NCBI GenBank assembly: GCA_029856145.1
Contig: JAHQWK010000030.1
Coordinates: 1 to 64,000 of the forward strand
Direction of reading: 5' to 3'
DNA from: Promethearchaeia archaeon
Lineage (GTDB): Archaea; Asgardarchaeota; Lokiarchaeia; Sigyniarchaeales; SOKP01
Length of the DNA stretch: 64,000 nt
Of the stretch, positions 18,382-27,194 are shown piece by piece. The notes beneath the pieces were generated by a model that had not been told where the DNA came from, did not search any database, and saw only the letters and a list, made by a program, of their open reading frames with translations. Positions within the stretch are counted from its first letter, which is position 1. Each line of letters begins with the position of its first letter. The translations under genes were made by a program, and so were the position numbers.

Positions 18382-20706
18382 TTATTGTTTTCTTTTCTTT
18401 TTTCTTCTAATTAACAATATGCTTGCTATACCTATCACTGCTCCTCCACCAATAATCGAAGCTAGAATAATTAATTCGATAGGAATAGCTCCATCTGCTG
18501 TTATTTCTCCAACAGTCATAGTAACTGTGTGGGTCGTAAAATGACTATAAATATCCGTAAAATTCACCGTATAGATATATTGACCTTTGGATAGACCATC
18601 TGGAACATTATACGAAATTGCCGTGCCATTTGACCACATACTCGGACCAACTACGATACCAGACCCCTGAAGCTCAATCGTGAAATTGCTTGGGTTTGGA
18701 TCTACTGCCGTCCATGAAATATTTTGCCCTGTATAACCGAGTTCTACACTGAAGTCACTTGGTGAGCTTGTTAATATCGGGTTTACAACATGACTTCGAA
18801 TTTGAATGATGGCCAAACCTGGATAAAAATCTGCTAAATAGGCATAATCTCCGCTCACCCAAATGTCTGTAGAGATTCCATCCGTATTTTCGTATATGGG
18901 CATTCCTGGATTGGTAGGGTCAGAAATGTCAATAACCGCTAAACCTGAGGTACCATCAGCTACATAGGCGTAATCTCCGCTCACGTGAACGTCCCGTGCT
19001 ACACCAGCTGTATCCATATATATAGGTACCCCTGGATTAGTCGGGTCGGAAATGTCAATGATCGCTAAGCCTGAAAGTCCATCTGCTATATAGGCATAAT
19101 CTCCGCTTATGTAGACATCATTTGCAGAATGAGCCGTATTTCTATATATGGGTGTCCCAGGATTGGTAGGGTCAGAAATGTCAAGAATCGCCAAGCCTGA
19201 ATTTTCAACTCCTACATAAGCATAATCCCCCTCCACGTAAACACTAAGTGCAAAACCAGCTAAGCCTACGCCTTTAGGCAGTCCTGGGTTGGTTGGATCA
19301 GAAACATCAATGATCTCCAAACCTGGGGTACCATCAGCTACATAGGCATAATCTCCGCTCACATAAACATCATTTGCAATAAAACCCGTATCTTCATACA
19401 CGGGTGTTCCCGGGTTGGTCGGGTCAGATATATTAATGATCGCTAAGCCCGACGTATCAACCGCTACATAGGCGTAATCTCCGTCCACGTAAACCTTACG
19501 TGCAGCTCCGCTTGTACTCTCATGTATGGCTATTCCGGGATTGATTGGATCAGAAATATCAATGATAGCTAAGCCTCCAAGACGAGAAGCCATATAAGCA
19601 TAATTACCGCTAACATAAACTCCATCTGCATGAGAATTAGTGTTTTCATATACAGGGGTTGTTGGATTTATCGGTTCGGAAATTTCAACGACTGCTAAAC
19701 CCGCATTTTCCTCAGCCACATAGGCATAATCCCCGTCTACGTAAACTCCATGTGCAGAATCCGCTGTGTTTTCGTATACATGCAGTCCTGGGTTGGTTGG
19801 ATCAGAAATGTCAATAACCGCTAAGCCTGAAAGACTATCCGCTACATAGGCATAATCTCCATATACGTAAACATCATATGCTGATCCGGTCGTATCTTCA
19901 TAAACGGGCGTTCCCGGGTTGGTAGGATCGGAAATGTCAATAACCGCCAAGCCTGAAAGACTATCCGCTACATAGGCATAATCTCCGGTCACATAAACGC
20001 CCACTGCACTTCCGATCGTGTCTTCGTAGATGGGTGTTCCTGGATTGGTTGGGTTGGATATATCAATGACCGCTAAACCTTCATCTCCATCTGCTACATA
20101 GACAAAATCTCCACTCACGTAAACATCAAATGCAAGTCCGATCGTATCTTCGTAAAAAGGCGTTCCCGGGTCAGTCGGGTCGGATATATTGATAACCGCT
20201 AAGCCTGAGCCATAATCAGCCATATAGGCAAAATCTCCGCTCACGTAAACATTATATGACGATCCGGTTGTATCTTCGTAAAATGGCGTTCCCGGGTCAG
20301 TCGGGTTGGATATATTGATAACCGCTAAGCCAGACCCATAATCTGCCACATAGGCATAATCTCCATACACGTAAACATCATATGCTGATCCGGTCGTATC
20401 TTCGTAAAATGGCGTTCCCGGGTCGGTCGGGACTGAAATATTAATTACTGCTAAGCCCGAAGAACCATCTGCTACATAGACATAATCTCCACTCACGTAA
20501 ACACTTTTTGCCTGTCCAGTTGTATCTTCGTGGAATACATTAGATATTTTAAGGATAGATGTAGTAATATCTTCTATTATCTTTGCGTTACTTCTTCTAT
20601 TACTTGCTAATAAATTTGGGATTATGACTAATGTTATAAAAATCGTGATTACAAACCAAATATTTACTTTTTTCCTCTTATTTGTTTTATATTTGCAATT
20701 TTTCAT
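18382..20706 (-). CDS. LVIVD-repeat beta-propeller surface protein, membrane anchored
   Basis: An N-terminal basic stretch and hydrophobic helix (VNIWFVITIFITLVIIPNLL) form a signal or anchor. Fourteen tandem 42-residue LVIVD repeats follow (core GDYAYVADGxSGLAVIDISDPTNPG), then an Ig/cadherin-like region, a C-terminal membrane helix and a basic RRKKKRKQ tail. The protein is therefore probably displayed outside the cell and anchored at the C-terminus. AGGTG upstream selects ATG 20706 over ATG 20745. Repeat cores are nearly identical at DNA level, suggesting recent expansion or gene conversion. A 30-bp direct repeat flanks the gene on both sides. Ligand unknown. Confidence 0.82.
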   Translation of the reverse strand: MKNCKYKTNKRKKVNIWFVITIFITLVIIPNLLASNRRSNAKIIEDITTSILKISNVFHEDTTGQAKSVYVSGDYVYVADGSSGLAVINISVPTDPGTPFYEDTTGSAYDVYVYGDYAYVADYGSGLAVINISNPTDPGTPFYEDTTGSSYNVYVSGDFAYMADYGSGLAVINISDPTDPGTPFYEDTIGLAFDVYVSGDFVYVADGDEGLAVIDISNPTNPGTPIYEDTIGSAVGVYVTGDYAYVADSLSGLAVIDISDPTNPGTPVYEDTTGSAYDVYVYGDYAYVADSLSGLAVIDISDPTNPGLHVYENTADSAHGVYVDGDYAYVAEENAGLAVVEISEPINPTTPVYENTNSHADGVYVSGNYAYMASRLGGLAIIDISDPINPGIAIHESTSGAARKVYVDGDYAYVAVDTSGLAIINISDPTNPGTPVYEDTGFIANDVYVSGDYAYVADGTPGLEIIDVSDPTNPGLPKGVGLAGFALSVYVEGDYAYVGVENSGLAILDISDPTNPGTPIYRNTAHSANDVYISGDYAYIADGLSGLAIIDISDPTNPGVPIYMDTAGVARDVHVSGDYAYVADGTSGLAVIDISDPTNPGMPIYENTDGISTDIWVSGDYAYLADFYPGLAIIQIRSHVVNPILTSSPSDFSVELGYTGQNISWTAVDPNPSNFTIELQGSGIVVGPSMWSNGTAISYNVPDGLSKGQYIYTVNFTDIYSHFTTHTVTMTVGEITADGAIPIELIILASIIGGGAVIGIASILLIRRKKKRKQ
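18775..20538 (-). repeat. Fourteen tandem 126-bp coding repeats (LVIVD units)
   Basis: Fourteen units of 42 codons run head to tail inside the LVIVD gene, with constant spacing and no spacer. The strongest conservation is in the segment encoding GDYAYVAD and ISDPTNPG. Units 2-6 resemble each other most, consistent with local duplication. Confidence 0.85.
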
Positions 20707-20869
20707 TAATTCGCACCTTTTTCTAAAATTATGTAAATAGTCCATAAGCTTGATCGTTTATATGTTTTTGTTAAATTTTAAATTATTTTACATTAAGTTT
20801 TATTCCTTTTTAGAATATGTAGGACAAATTCTTAACTATTAAGATTAGAATTTTGTAAAATTCCTGAAA

Positions 20870-20899
20870 GGTAAATTCAGAGTCTGATTTTAATGAAAA
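20870..20899 (+). repeat. 30-bp direct repeat, right copy
   Basis: The partner of 18275-18304, differing by one base, in the same orientation and lying just upstream of the LVIVD gene. No terminal inverted repeats or transposase were found with it. Confidence 0.8.
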
Positions 20900-20980
20900 T
20901 TTAGTAGAAAAAGAAAAAGTGTAAGAAATAATCACAGAAGTATTGCTTTAATAAGATGGAAAAATAGTAAAAATAATATA

Positions 20981-21529
20981 TCACATTTGTTTTTTTGGAA
21001 ATCCTATCCAACGTGATACTTGATTCATGTAATCTTTATATTCTTCTTCAAATTCTAATATCAAGTATTTTTCTTCATAATGGGCAAAGTATGAATAAAG
21101 TGCGAATATTCCCATAGAATAAATAAATCCAATAACTGAAAATGTCGCGATATTAAGACTAAAATACAATAATATAGCGCTTAAATACATGGGATGACGG
21201 GAGTATCGAAATGGTCCATTTCTAATCACATGTGGAGGTGTTCGAATCTCACCATATATAATTTTCAGACTTTTTTTTGCAATTCTAAGAGCAATGATGA
21301 TAATTGGAACAGCAATTATTAGTCTGAAATACCATTTTAAGATATTTTGAATTGATGACATCAATTGAATTAGATTTAAATCTATTAGTATTGCAATTAT
21401 GAATCCAGTAAAACAGATTATTTGCTTTAAATCACATTTTGATGAGGTTTTTCCCAAATCAATACGATCTTGATATTTAACTTGATTCGCTTTTAATCCT
21501 TTACTGCTTGAATTTTTGTTTGTTATCAT
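20981..21529 (-). CDS. Isoprenylcysteine carboxyl methyltransferase/PEMT-like membrane protein
   Basis: The 182-residue protein has about four membrane helices. The family signature RNGPFRYSRHPMYLS is near residue 100, followed by a second conserved C-terminal segment (HYEEKYLILEFEEEYKDYM). This family (ICMT/NnrU/PEMT-like) uses S-adenosylmethionine to methylate lipids or prenylated cysteines. The substrate cannot be decided. It is divergent from the HxlR regulator at 21671. Confidence 0.75.
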   Translation of the reverse strand: MITNKNSSSKGLKANQVKYQDRIDLGKTSSKCDLKQIICFTGFIIAILIDLNLIQLMSSIQNILKWYFRLIIAVPIIIIALRIAKKSLKIIYGEIRTPPHVIRNGPFRYSRHPMYLSAILLYFSLNIATFSVIGFIYSMGIFALYSYFAHYEEKYLILEFEEEYKDYMNQVSRWIGFPKKQM

Positions 21530-21670
21530 TTTGTTTTAGGTATATTTTTTATATTTACTATAATATTAATATTTAATACATTATTTATAAATCAAAAAGT
21601 GCGATTTGAATGAGTAAGTATAAGTTCTTATACTTACACTATTTTAATCCAAATTTCATGGGTGGTAAAA

Positions 21671-22126
21671 ATGGGATATTCTTTAGAAAAGAAAAAAGAG
21701 GAATTAAAAGAAATGATTGAATTAATTCCAAAAATGCAAGAATCTGTTCGAAATGGATTAAAAAAGCATTTCCAAGGATTAAATAAACAAAATAAGGGTT
21801 CTATTGAATTTGAATTACATTCATTACGAAAGGCGATAGAAATTCTTGATTCAAAATATGTTTTAGACATTATATTCGTTTTAAGTAGAGAGGGGGAAAG
21901 TTTTTTTTTTAATGAATTAAAATCCATGTTATCTCATGTTAATGTAGGAACATTATCAAAACGGCTGAAAGAATTGGAAAAGGATAAAGTTATTGATCGA
22001 AAAGTGTATCCTAATGAACGTCCAATTCGTGTGAGTTACAGCTTAACTAAAATGGGGTATGGCATGTTTTATTTACTTCTTCCAATGTTGGTTTATGTTA
22101 CCTATATTGATGAATTTCTTAATTGA
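21671..22126 (+). CDS. HxlR-family winged-helix regulator
   Basis: A ~50-residue charged N-terminal helix precedes an HxlR-type winged helix (LDSKYVLDIIFVLSREGESF, VNVGTLSKRLKELEKDKVID and RPIRVSYSLTKMGYGM). GGGTGGT before ATG 21671 makes that the start rather than GTG 21662. HxlR proteins often sense redox or electrophilic stress, but no conserved cysteine is visible here. It is divergent from the methyltransferase-like gene, which it may control. Confidence 0.75.
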   Translation: MGYSLEKKKEELKEMIELIPKMQESVRNGLKKHFQGLNKQNKGSIEFELHSLRKAIEILDSKYVLDIIFVLSREGESFFFNELKSMLSHVNVGTLSKRLKELEKDKVIDRKVYPNERPIRVSYSLTKMGYGMFYLLLPMLVYVTYIDEFLN

Positions 22127-22683
22127 ACTAATCCTCCCTAAAATCGATATAATGGCTAAGTCATGTTGTATTTGGTAGTCTATCTCTAATTTGATTTAAT
22201 ATCTTAATAATAAACTCTTCTCCAGTAGCAACATCAATGCTTTCTCCATTTTCTGCATTATTTTAATGATTCTTGATCGATTCTGCTAACTTTAATGAGA
22301 AATGTGTTGGAGATGGATCATAATATTATTTATTATTATCATCATCTAACATTATGTAGACAATGGACAATTTTAAAATATTCTCCTACTCAAATCCATC
22401 ATTTCCACAAGAAAAGTTCCCAATTTGGATCTCATTCTTTTAATTACTTAACAAAAACGAACAAAACATTCAGAAAGTCTAAAGAAAGATGGGAATTATG
22501 ACCGATTACGAAAAATCAAACACAAAAGATGTTTGGGACTGATCATTCACAAAGTGAAAAATGTAGGATATTGATCATTTATTATAAAAATATTTATATA
22601 ATTACATTTCTTTATTTTTTAATCAACGGAAAAAAAGATGCGGAAAACAACTCTTTATCAAAAAAATTAAAAAGTGTTAAATA
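22127..22683. other. Intergenic region, possible decayed sequence
   Basis: About 550 bp with no convincing gene. A 68-codon plus-strand ORF at 22295-22501 has biased, unrecognisable composition. A short minus-strand stretch near 22162-22265 reads like the tail of a protein but lacks a start. The last ~150 bp presumably hold the promoter of the second Hdr set. Confidence 0.4.
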
Positions 22684-25600
22684 ATGGAAGGATCAGTATT
22701 AGTTATTGGTGGGGGGATTGCAGGGATACAAACTTCTTTGGATTTAACTGAATTAGGCTTTAAAGTTTACTTAGTAGAAAAGACTCCTTCAATTGGAGGA
22801 AGAATGGCTCAACTTGATAAAACCTTTCCAACAAATGATTGCAGTTTATGTATTCTTGCCCCTAAAATGGTGGAAGTATTTAGAAATCCTAACATTGAAT
22901 TAATGACTTATCATGAAGTTCAAAAAGTCTCTGGAAAGCCAGGAAATTTTGTGGCTACAGTCTTTAAGAAACCTCGTTATATTGATGAGACTAAATGTAA
23001 AGGATGTGGTGACTGTGCTACTAAATGTCCAAAAATTGAATTCCCTAACATATTTGATATGAATCTAGGTAAAAGAAAATCTATTTACATTCCATTTCCT
23101 CAAGCAGTACCCCCTGTATATTTAATTGACCCTGAATTATGTTTAAAACTCACTAAAGGAGTATGCGGAGTTTGTGAAAAAGTTTGTAAGGCAGAAGCAA
23201 TAGATTTTGAACAAAAACCTCAAGAAATTAAATTAAACGTTGGTGCTATCGTTGTTGCTACTGGATATGATGTATTAGGAGAAGAGTTAACCTCAAGATG
23301 GGGTTATAATTATAAAAATGTAGTAAATGCTTTAGAATATGAAAGGATGCTGTCTGCGTCTGGTCCGTTTGGAGGTCACATTTTAAGACCAAGTGATGAG
23401 AAAGAGCCAGAAATAATAGGATTTATTCAATGTGCGGGGTCAAGGGATTTACGCGAGGGAATTCCCTATTGCTCTTCAGTTTGTTGTATGTATATAGCTA
23501 AGGAAGCAATCATAACTAAGGAACACTCTGAACAATCCAAATGTTTTGTATTCAGGCATGATGTTAGAGCTTATGGTAAAAACTTTTATGAATTTACCCA
23601 GAGAGCTCAGGAAGAATATGGAGTAAAATATTTCCAGACTAAAATTAGTAGAATAATAGAAGATCCAGAAACAAATGATTTAGTAATTCATTATGAAGAT
23701 CTAAAAACGGGTGAATTTAAGGATTTTAAGGCAAATCTAGTGGTGTTAGCTACACCTCTTGTCCCTTCAGCTGGAACTAAGGAATTAGCGAAAGTTGTAG
23801 ATATCGAGTTGGATGATTATAATTTTTTTAAAGAGAAATCATATTATAATAAATCTTTATCCTCTAAAGAGGGCTTTTTTTTAGCTGGTTTTTGTCAAGG
23901 TCCAATGGATATACCAGAAACGGTAGCTGACGCTAGTGGGGTAGCTTCACAAGTAGCGATTCTACTTAATTCCTTTAAATTTACTGAAACAAAAGAGAAA
24001 ATTATTGAGATACCAGAAAAAATAGTTAAAGAAACAGATATAACCAGAATTGGAGTCATTATCTGTCATTGTGGTATCAATATTGGAAAATACATTGATA
24101 TTCCTCAAGTTATAGAACACATAAAAACATTGCCTAATGTAGTCTTTTGTGAAGATAATTTGTATTCTTGTAGTTCAGATTCTCAAGAACGAATTAAAGA
24201 AGTAATAGGTGAATATAATTTAAATAGATTTATTGTAGCTTCTTGTACGCCAAGAACACACGAATCTCTATTCCAGGAGACATGCCAAGAAGCGGGATTA
24301 AATAAATACTTATTTGAAATGGTGAATATCCGTGATCAATGTTCATGGGTACATATGACAGAAAAAGAGCTTGCTACGGAAAAAGCAATTGATTTAATAA
24401 GAATGGGTGTTGCTAAATCAAGATTATTAAAATCACAAGAAGAAAAGAAATTGAAAATCACTCAAACTGCAATGGTAATCGGTGGAGGAATATCCGGAAT
24501 GACTGCTGCATTAAACATAGCTAATCAAGGATTTATTGTTTATCTTATAGAAAAAGAGAAATATTTAGGTGGAAATTTAAGATACTTAAATATGCTATAT
24601 CCTACTCAAGAGGATGCTTCAGTCTTACTAAACGAAACCATAGAAAAGGTTGAACAGAATAAGAATATTCAAATCTTTTCAAATTCTGATTTAAAAGATA
24701 TTAATGGATATCTTGGTAATTATAATGTTTCACTTATCGATTCAGATAATAAAATTCATGAGTTAAAAATTGGCACTATTATTGTTGCCACTGGAGGACA
24801 AGAATTAAAACCTAATGAATTTTTTGAATATAAATATACGAACCACAATGTAATTACACAATTACAACTAGAACAGAAATTAAAGGATGAAGATAATTCA
24901 TGGCTTGATAAACTTAATCACATTACTACTCTATTATGTGTTAATGCTAGACAAGAAAAAGGGATAACATATTGTTCAAATATATGTTGTGAAAGTGCTA
25001 TAAAGAATATTAATATCTTAAAGGAATTAAAGCAAGACCTTAAACTAATTGTTCTTTATAGAGATCTTCAAATGGCAAAGAAAGAATTTGAAAGATATTA
25101 TCGTGAACGAAGAAAAGATGCCATTTTTTTGAGATATGATTTAGATAATCCGCCTGTAATTAAAGAGAAAAATAGTGGAACAAGTAAGTTTGAAATTAAA
25201 GTATTTGATACCAATTTACAAGATAATATCAAATTTGATACAGATTTATTAGTATTATCCACACCTATGATTCCCGCTGACAATTTAGATGAGCTAGCAA
25301 AAATGCTCAAGGTTCCTCTAGACAAAAATGGTTTCTTTTTAGAGGCTCATGTTAAATTGAGACCGTTAGATTTTGCTACTGATGGAATATTCTTATGTGG
25401 ATGTGCCCAATGGCCAAAAAATATACAAGATTCAATATCACAAGGAAATGGTGCCGCAGGAAGAGCATGTAGGTTTTTAAGCGCAGAGGAAATTACCACA
25501 TCTGGATTAATAGCGGAAGTAGATCCAGAGATGTGTATCGGATGTGGAACATGTGAGGAAGCATGTTCCTATAGCGCAATAGAAATTATAAGTGTCATGA

Positions 25601-25764
25601 AGGAATTTGAAGAAGTAAGTCTACCAATAAAAAAATCTTCTGTAAATTCAAGTTTATGCAAAGGATGTGGTACTTGTGCGGTGAATTGTCCAGTTGGGGC
25701 AATTTCTATTAAGCATTACGATTTTGAACAAATAAATGCTATGATTAGGACATTAGCAATGTAA
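22684..25764 (+). CDS. hdrA: Double HdrA (fused HdrA-HdrA), cysteine version
   Basis: This 1026-residue fused HdrA has the same domain order as the protein at 14688: FAD module 1 (VIGGGIAGIQ), DCSLC, ferredoxin motifs CKGCGDC and CGVCEKVCKAEAI, YCSSVCC, Hdr N-terminal-type domain (CHCGINIG near 460), FAD module 2 (VIGGGISGM near 599) and C-terminal ferredoxin CIGCGTC/CKGCGTC. It is most similar to the copy at 27194, so one arose from the other locally. The first ferredoxin is spaced differently from canonical, as it is in its sister. It stands alone before the hdrD-hdrA-mvhD cluster, separated by about 160 bp. Confidence 0.87.
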   Translation: MEGSVLVIGGGIAGIQTSLDLTELGFKVYLVEKTPSIGGRMAQLDKTFPTNDCSLCILAPKMVEVFRNPNIELMTYHEVQKVSGKPGNFVATVFKKPRYIDETKCKGCGDCATKCPKIEFPNIFDMNLGKRKSIYIPFPQAVPPVYLIDPELCLKLTKGVCGVCEKVCKAEAIDFEQKPQEIKLNVGAIVVATGYDVLGEELTSRWGYNYKNVVNALEYERMLSASGPFGGHILRPSDEKEPEIIGFIQCAGSRDLREGIPYCSSVCCMYIAKEAIITKEHSEQSKCFVFRHDVRAYGKNFYEFTQRAQEEYGVKYFQTKISRIIEDPETNDLVIHYEDLKTGEFKDFKANLVVLATPLVPSAGTKELAKVVDIELDDYNFFKEKSYYNKSLSSKEGFFLAGFCQGPMDIPETVADASGVASQVAILLNSFKFTETKEKIIEIPEKIVKETDITRIGVIICHCGINIGKYIDIPQVIEHIKTLPNVVFCEDNLYSCSSDSQERIKEVIGEYNLNRFIVASCTPRTHESLFQETCQEAGLNKYLFEMVNIRDQCSWVHMTEKELATEKAIDLIRMGVAKSRLLKSQEEKKLKITQTAMVIGGGISGMTAALNIANQGFIVYLIEKEKYLGGNLRYLNMLYPTQEDASVLLNETIEKVEQNKNIQIFSNSDLKDINGYLGNYNVSLIDSDNKIHELKIGTIIVATGGQELKPNEFFEYKYTNHNVITQLQLEQKLKDEDNSWLDKLNHITTLLCVNARQEKGITYCSNICCESAIKNINILKELKQDLKLIVLYRDLQMAKKEFERYYRERRKDAIFLRYDLDNPPVIKEKNSGTSKFEIKVFDTNLQDNIKFDTDLLVLSTPMIPADNLDELAKMLKVPLDKNGFFLEAHVKLRPLDFATDGIFLCGCAQWPKNIQDSISQGNGAAGRACRFLSAEEITTSGLIAEVDPEMCIGCGTCEEACSYSAIEIISVMKEFEEVSLPIKKSSVNSSLCKGCGTCAVNCPVGAISIKHYDFEQINAMIRTLAM

Positions 25765-25922
25765 GGTTAAATTAAAAAGAATTTAACGCTATCATATCTA
25801 TAATTTCTCATTTGACAATAGAGTTATTAATTCTAATCAGAAAAAATAAATTCTTTCTATTTTTTTTCTAATCATTATCAATTCAATTTTTAAAATTTGA
25901 ATAATTGAATGAAGTGAATATT

Positions 25923-27194
25923 ATTACTGAGACTAAAAAAACAGATGATTCAGAAGAACTCAGCGATGACATCAATTCTTACATTGAAAAAGTTTATGAA
26001 CCAAATATAAGGAAATTATTGTATAGATGTTATCAATGTGTTCGCTGTAGTGGTGTCTGTCAACTCAGCAAGGTTCAGACTTTTGAACCTAGTAGAATAA
26101 TTCAAATGATATTAGAGGGTTTTGAAGATAAAATTATTGAGAGTGGCATTTTATGGGATTGTTTAACTTGTAATGCTTGTCTTCAAAATTGTCCTGAAGG
26201 AATTAATTTTGCAGATATTGTTAGAATGACAAAATATAAAATGCGAGAATCGTATAATCAAAACCCGGATGATTTTATTGCTCATAAAGGTGTATATACC
26301 ACTATCTCAGAGATAATGAGTGAATCTCATATAATTCCAGAAAGATCCCTTGAATGGGTTCCTAAGGGATGTGAAATTTCAAAACAAGGAAAGATTATGT
26401 TTTATGTTGGGTGTTTACCCTATTTTAATTTTGAGTTTGAAAATTCAGATTCTATAGCAGAAAGCACTTTAAGCATACTTTGCCAGATTGAAAAAGAGCC
26501 AATTGTAGTTCTTCAAGATGAAATTTGTTGTGGACATGACCTTTATTGGGGTCAAGGAAAACTCAAAGAATTTATCAATTTGGGGAAGAGGAATATTAAA
26601 AGAATTGAAGAAACTGGAGTTAAGACAATAATTACGGCATGTGCTGAATGTTATAGGACATTTAAAGTAGATTATCCGAATTTATTTGAAAATTTTAATA
26701 AAAAATTCGTTATCAAACATTTAATTGAGTATGTCTATGAAAATTGGAAAGCAAATAAAATTGAATTTAAGAACCCATCTGAAAAAGAACAACCAATTCC
26801 ATTTACTTATCATGACCCATGTCGTCTAAGTAGATTTTTACCGAAAGATAGTAAGATAATAGATAATGTACGTGAAATTTTTTCTCATTTAAAGCAAATA
26901 GGATATGAATTTTCTGAAATGCTACATAATAAAACTGATGCTTTGTGCTGTGGAGTAAGTTCCTGGATGAATTGCAATGATCGCTCAAAAGCCTTACGCT
27001 ATAAAAGGTTATTAGAAGCAAAAGATGCAGGGGAAATAATGGTCACTTCATGTCCTAAGTGTAAAATACATTTGTCTTGTCTACAAGAAGACTATGAAGA
27101 TATCGCATCAATAGAAATAGTAGATTTTTCTGAATTCTTAGTTAATCTAATAACTATTGTAGATTCTAATCAAAAGGTGGAGGGAGAAAAATAA
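25923..27194 (+). CDS. hdrD: HdrD-type heterodisulfide reductase subunit (HdrC-HdrB fusion)
   Basis: A paralogue of the gene at 13420, with CYQCVRCSGVC and CLTCNACLQNCP ferredoxin motifs and two CCG domains (EICCGHDLYWG; ALCCGVSSW; SCPKCKIH). The frame is open from TTG 25905, but GAAGTGA lies just before two in-frame ATT codons (25920, 25923), matching the ATA arrangement of its paralogue, so the start is uncertain. The stop overlaps the start of the next hdrA. Its catalytic role would be reduction of a disulfide or equivalent acceptor. Confidence 0.86.
   Translation: MTETKKTDDSEELSDDINSYIEKVYEPNIRKLLYRCYQCVRCSGVCQLSKVQTFEPSRIIQMILEGFEDKIIESGILWDCLTCNACLQNCPEGINFADIVRMTKYKMRESYNQNPDDFIAHKGVYTTISEIMSESHIIPERSLEWVPKGCEISKQGKIMFYVGCLPYFNFEFENSDSIAESTLSILCQIEKEPIVVLQDEICCGHDLYWGQGKLKEFINLGKRNIKRIEETGVKTIITACAECYRTFKVDYPNLFENFNKKFVIKHLIEYVYENWKANKIEFKNPSEKEQPIPFTYHDPCRLSRFLPKDSKIIDNVREIFSHLKQIGYEFSEMLHNKTDALCCGVSSWMNCNDRSKALRYKRLLEAKDAGEIMVTSCPKCKIHLSCLQEDYEDIASIEIVDFSEFLVNLITIVDSNQKVEGEK

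Noticed and set aside
18775..20538. CRISPR-like repeat array
   Set aside because: The repeats are 126 bp, coding and without spacers; they encode LVIVD units.
22162..22501. ORF 22295-22501 and a 33-codon minus-strand stretch
   Set aside because: Unusual composition, no family match, and no convincing start; at best decayed sequence.
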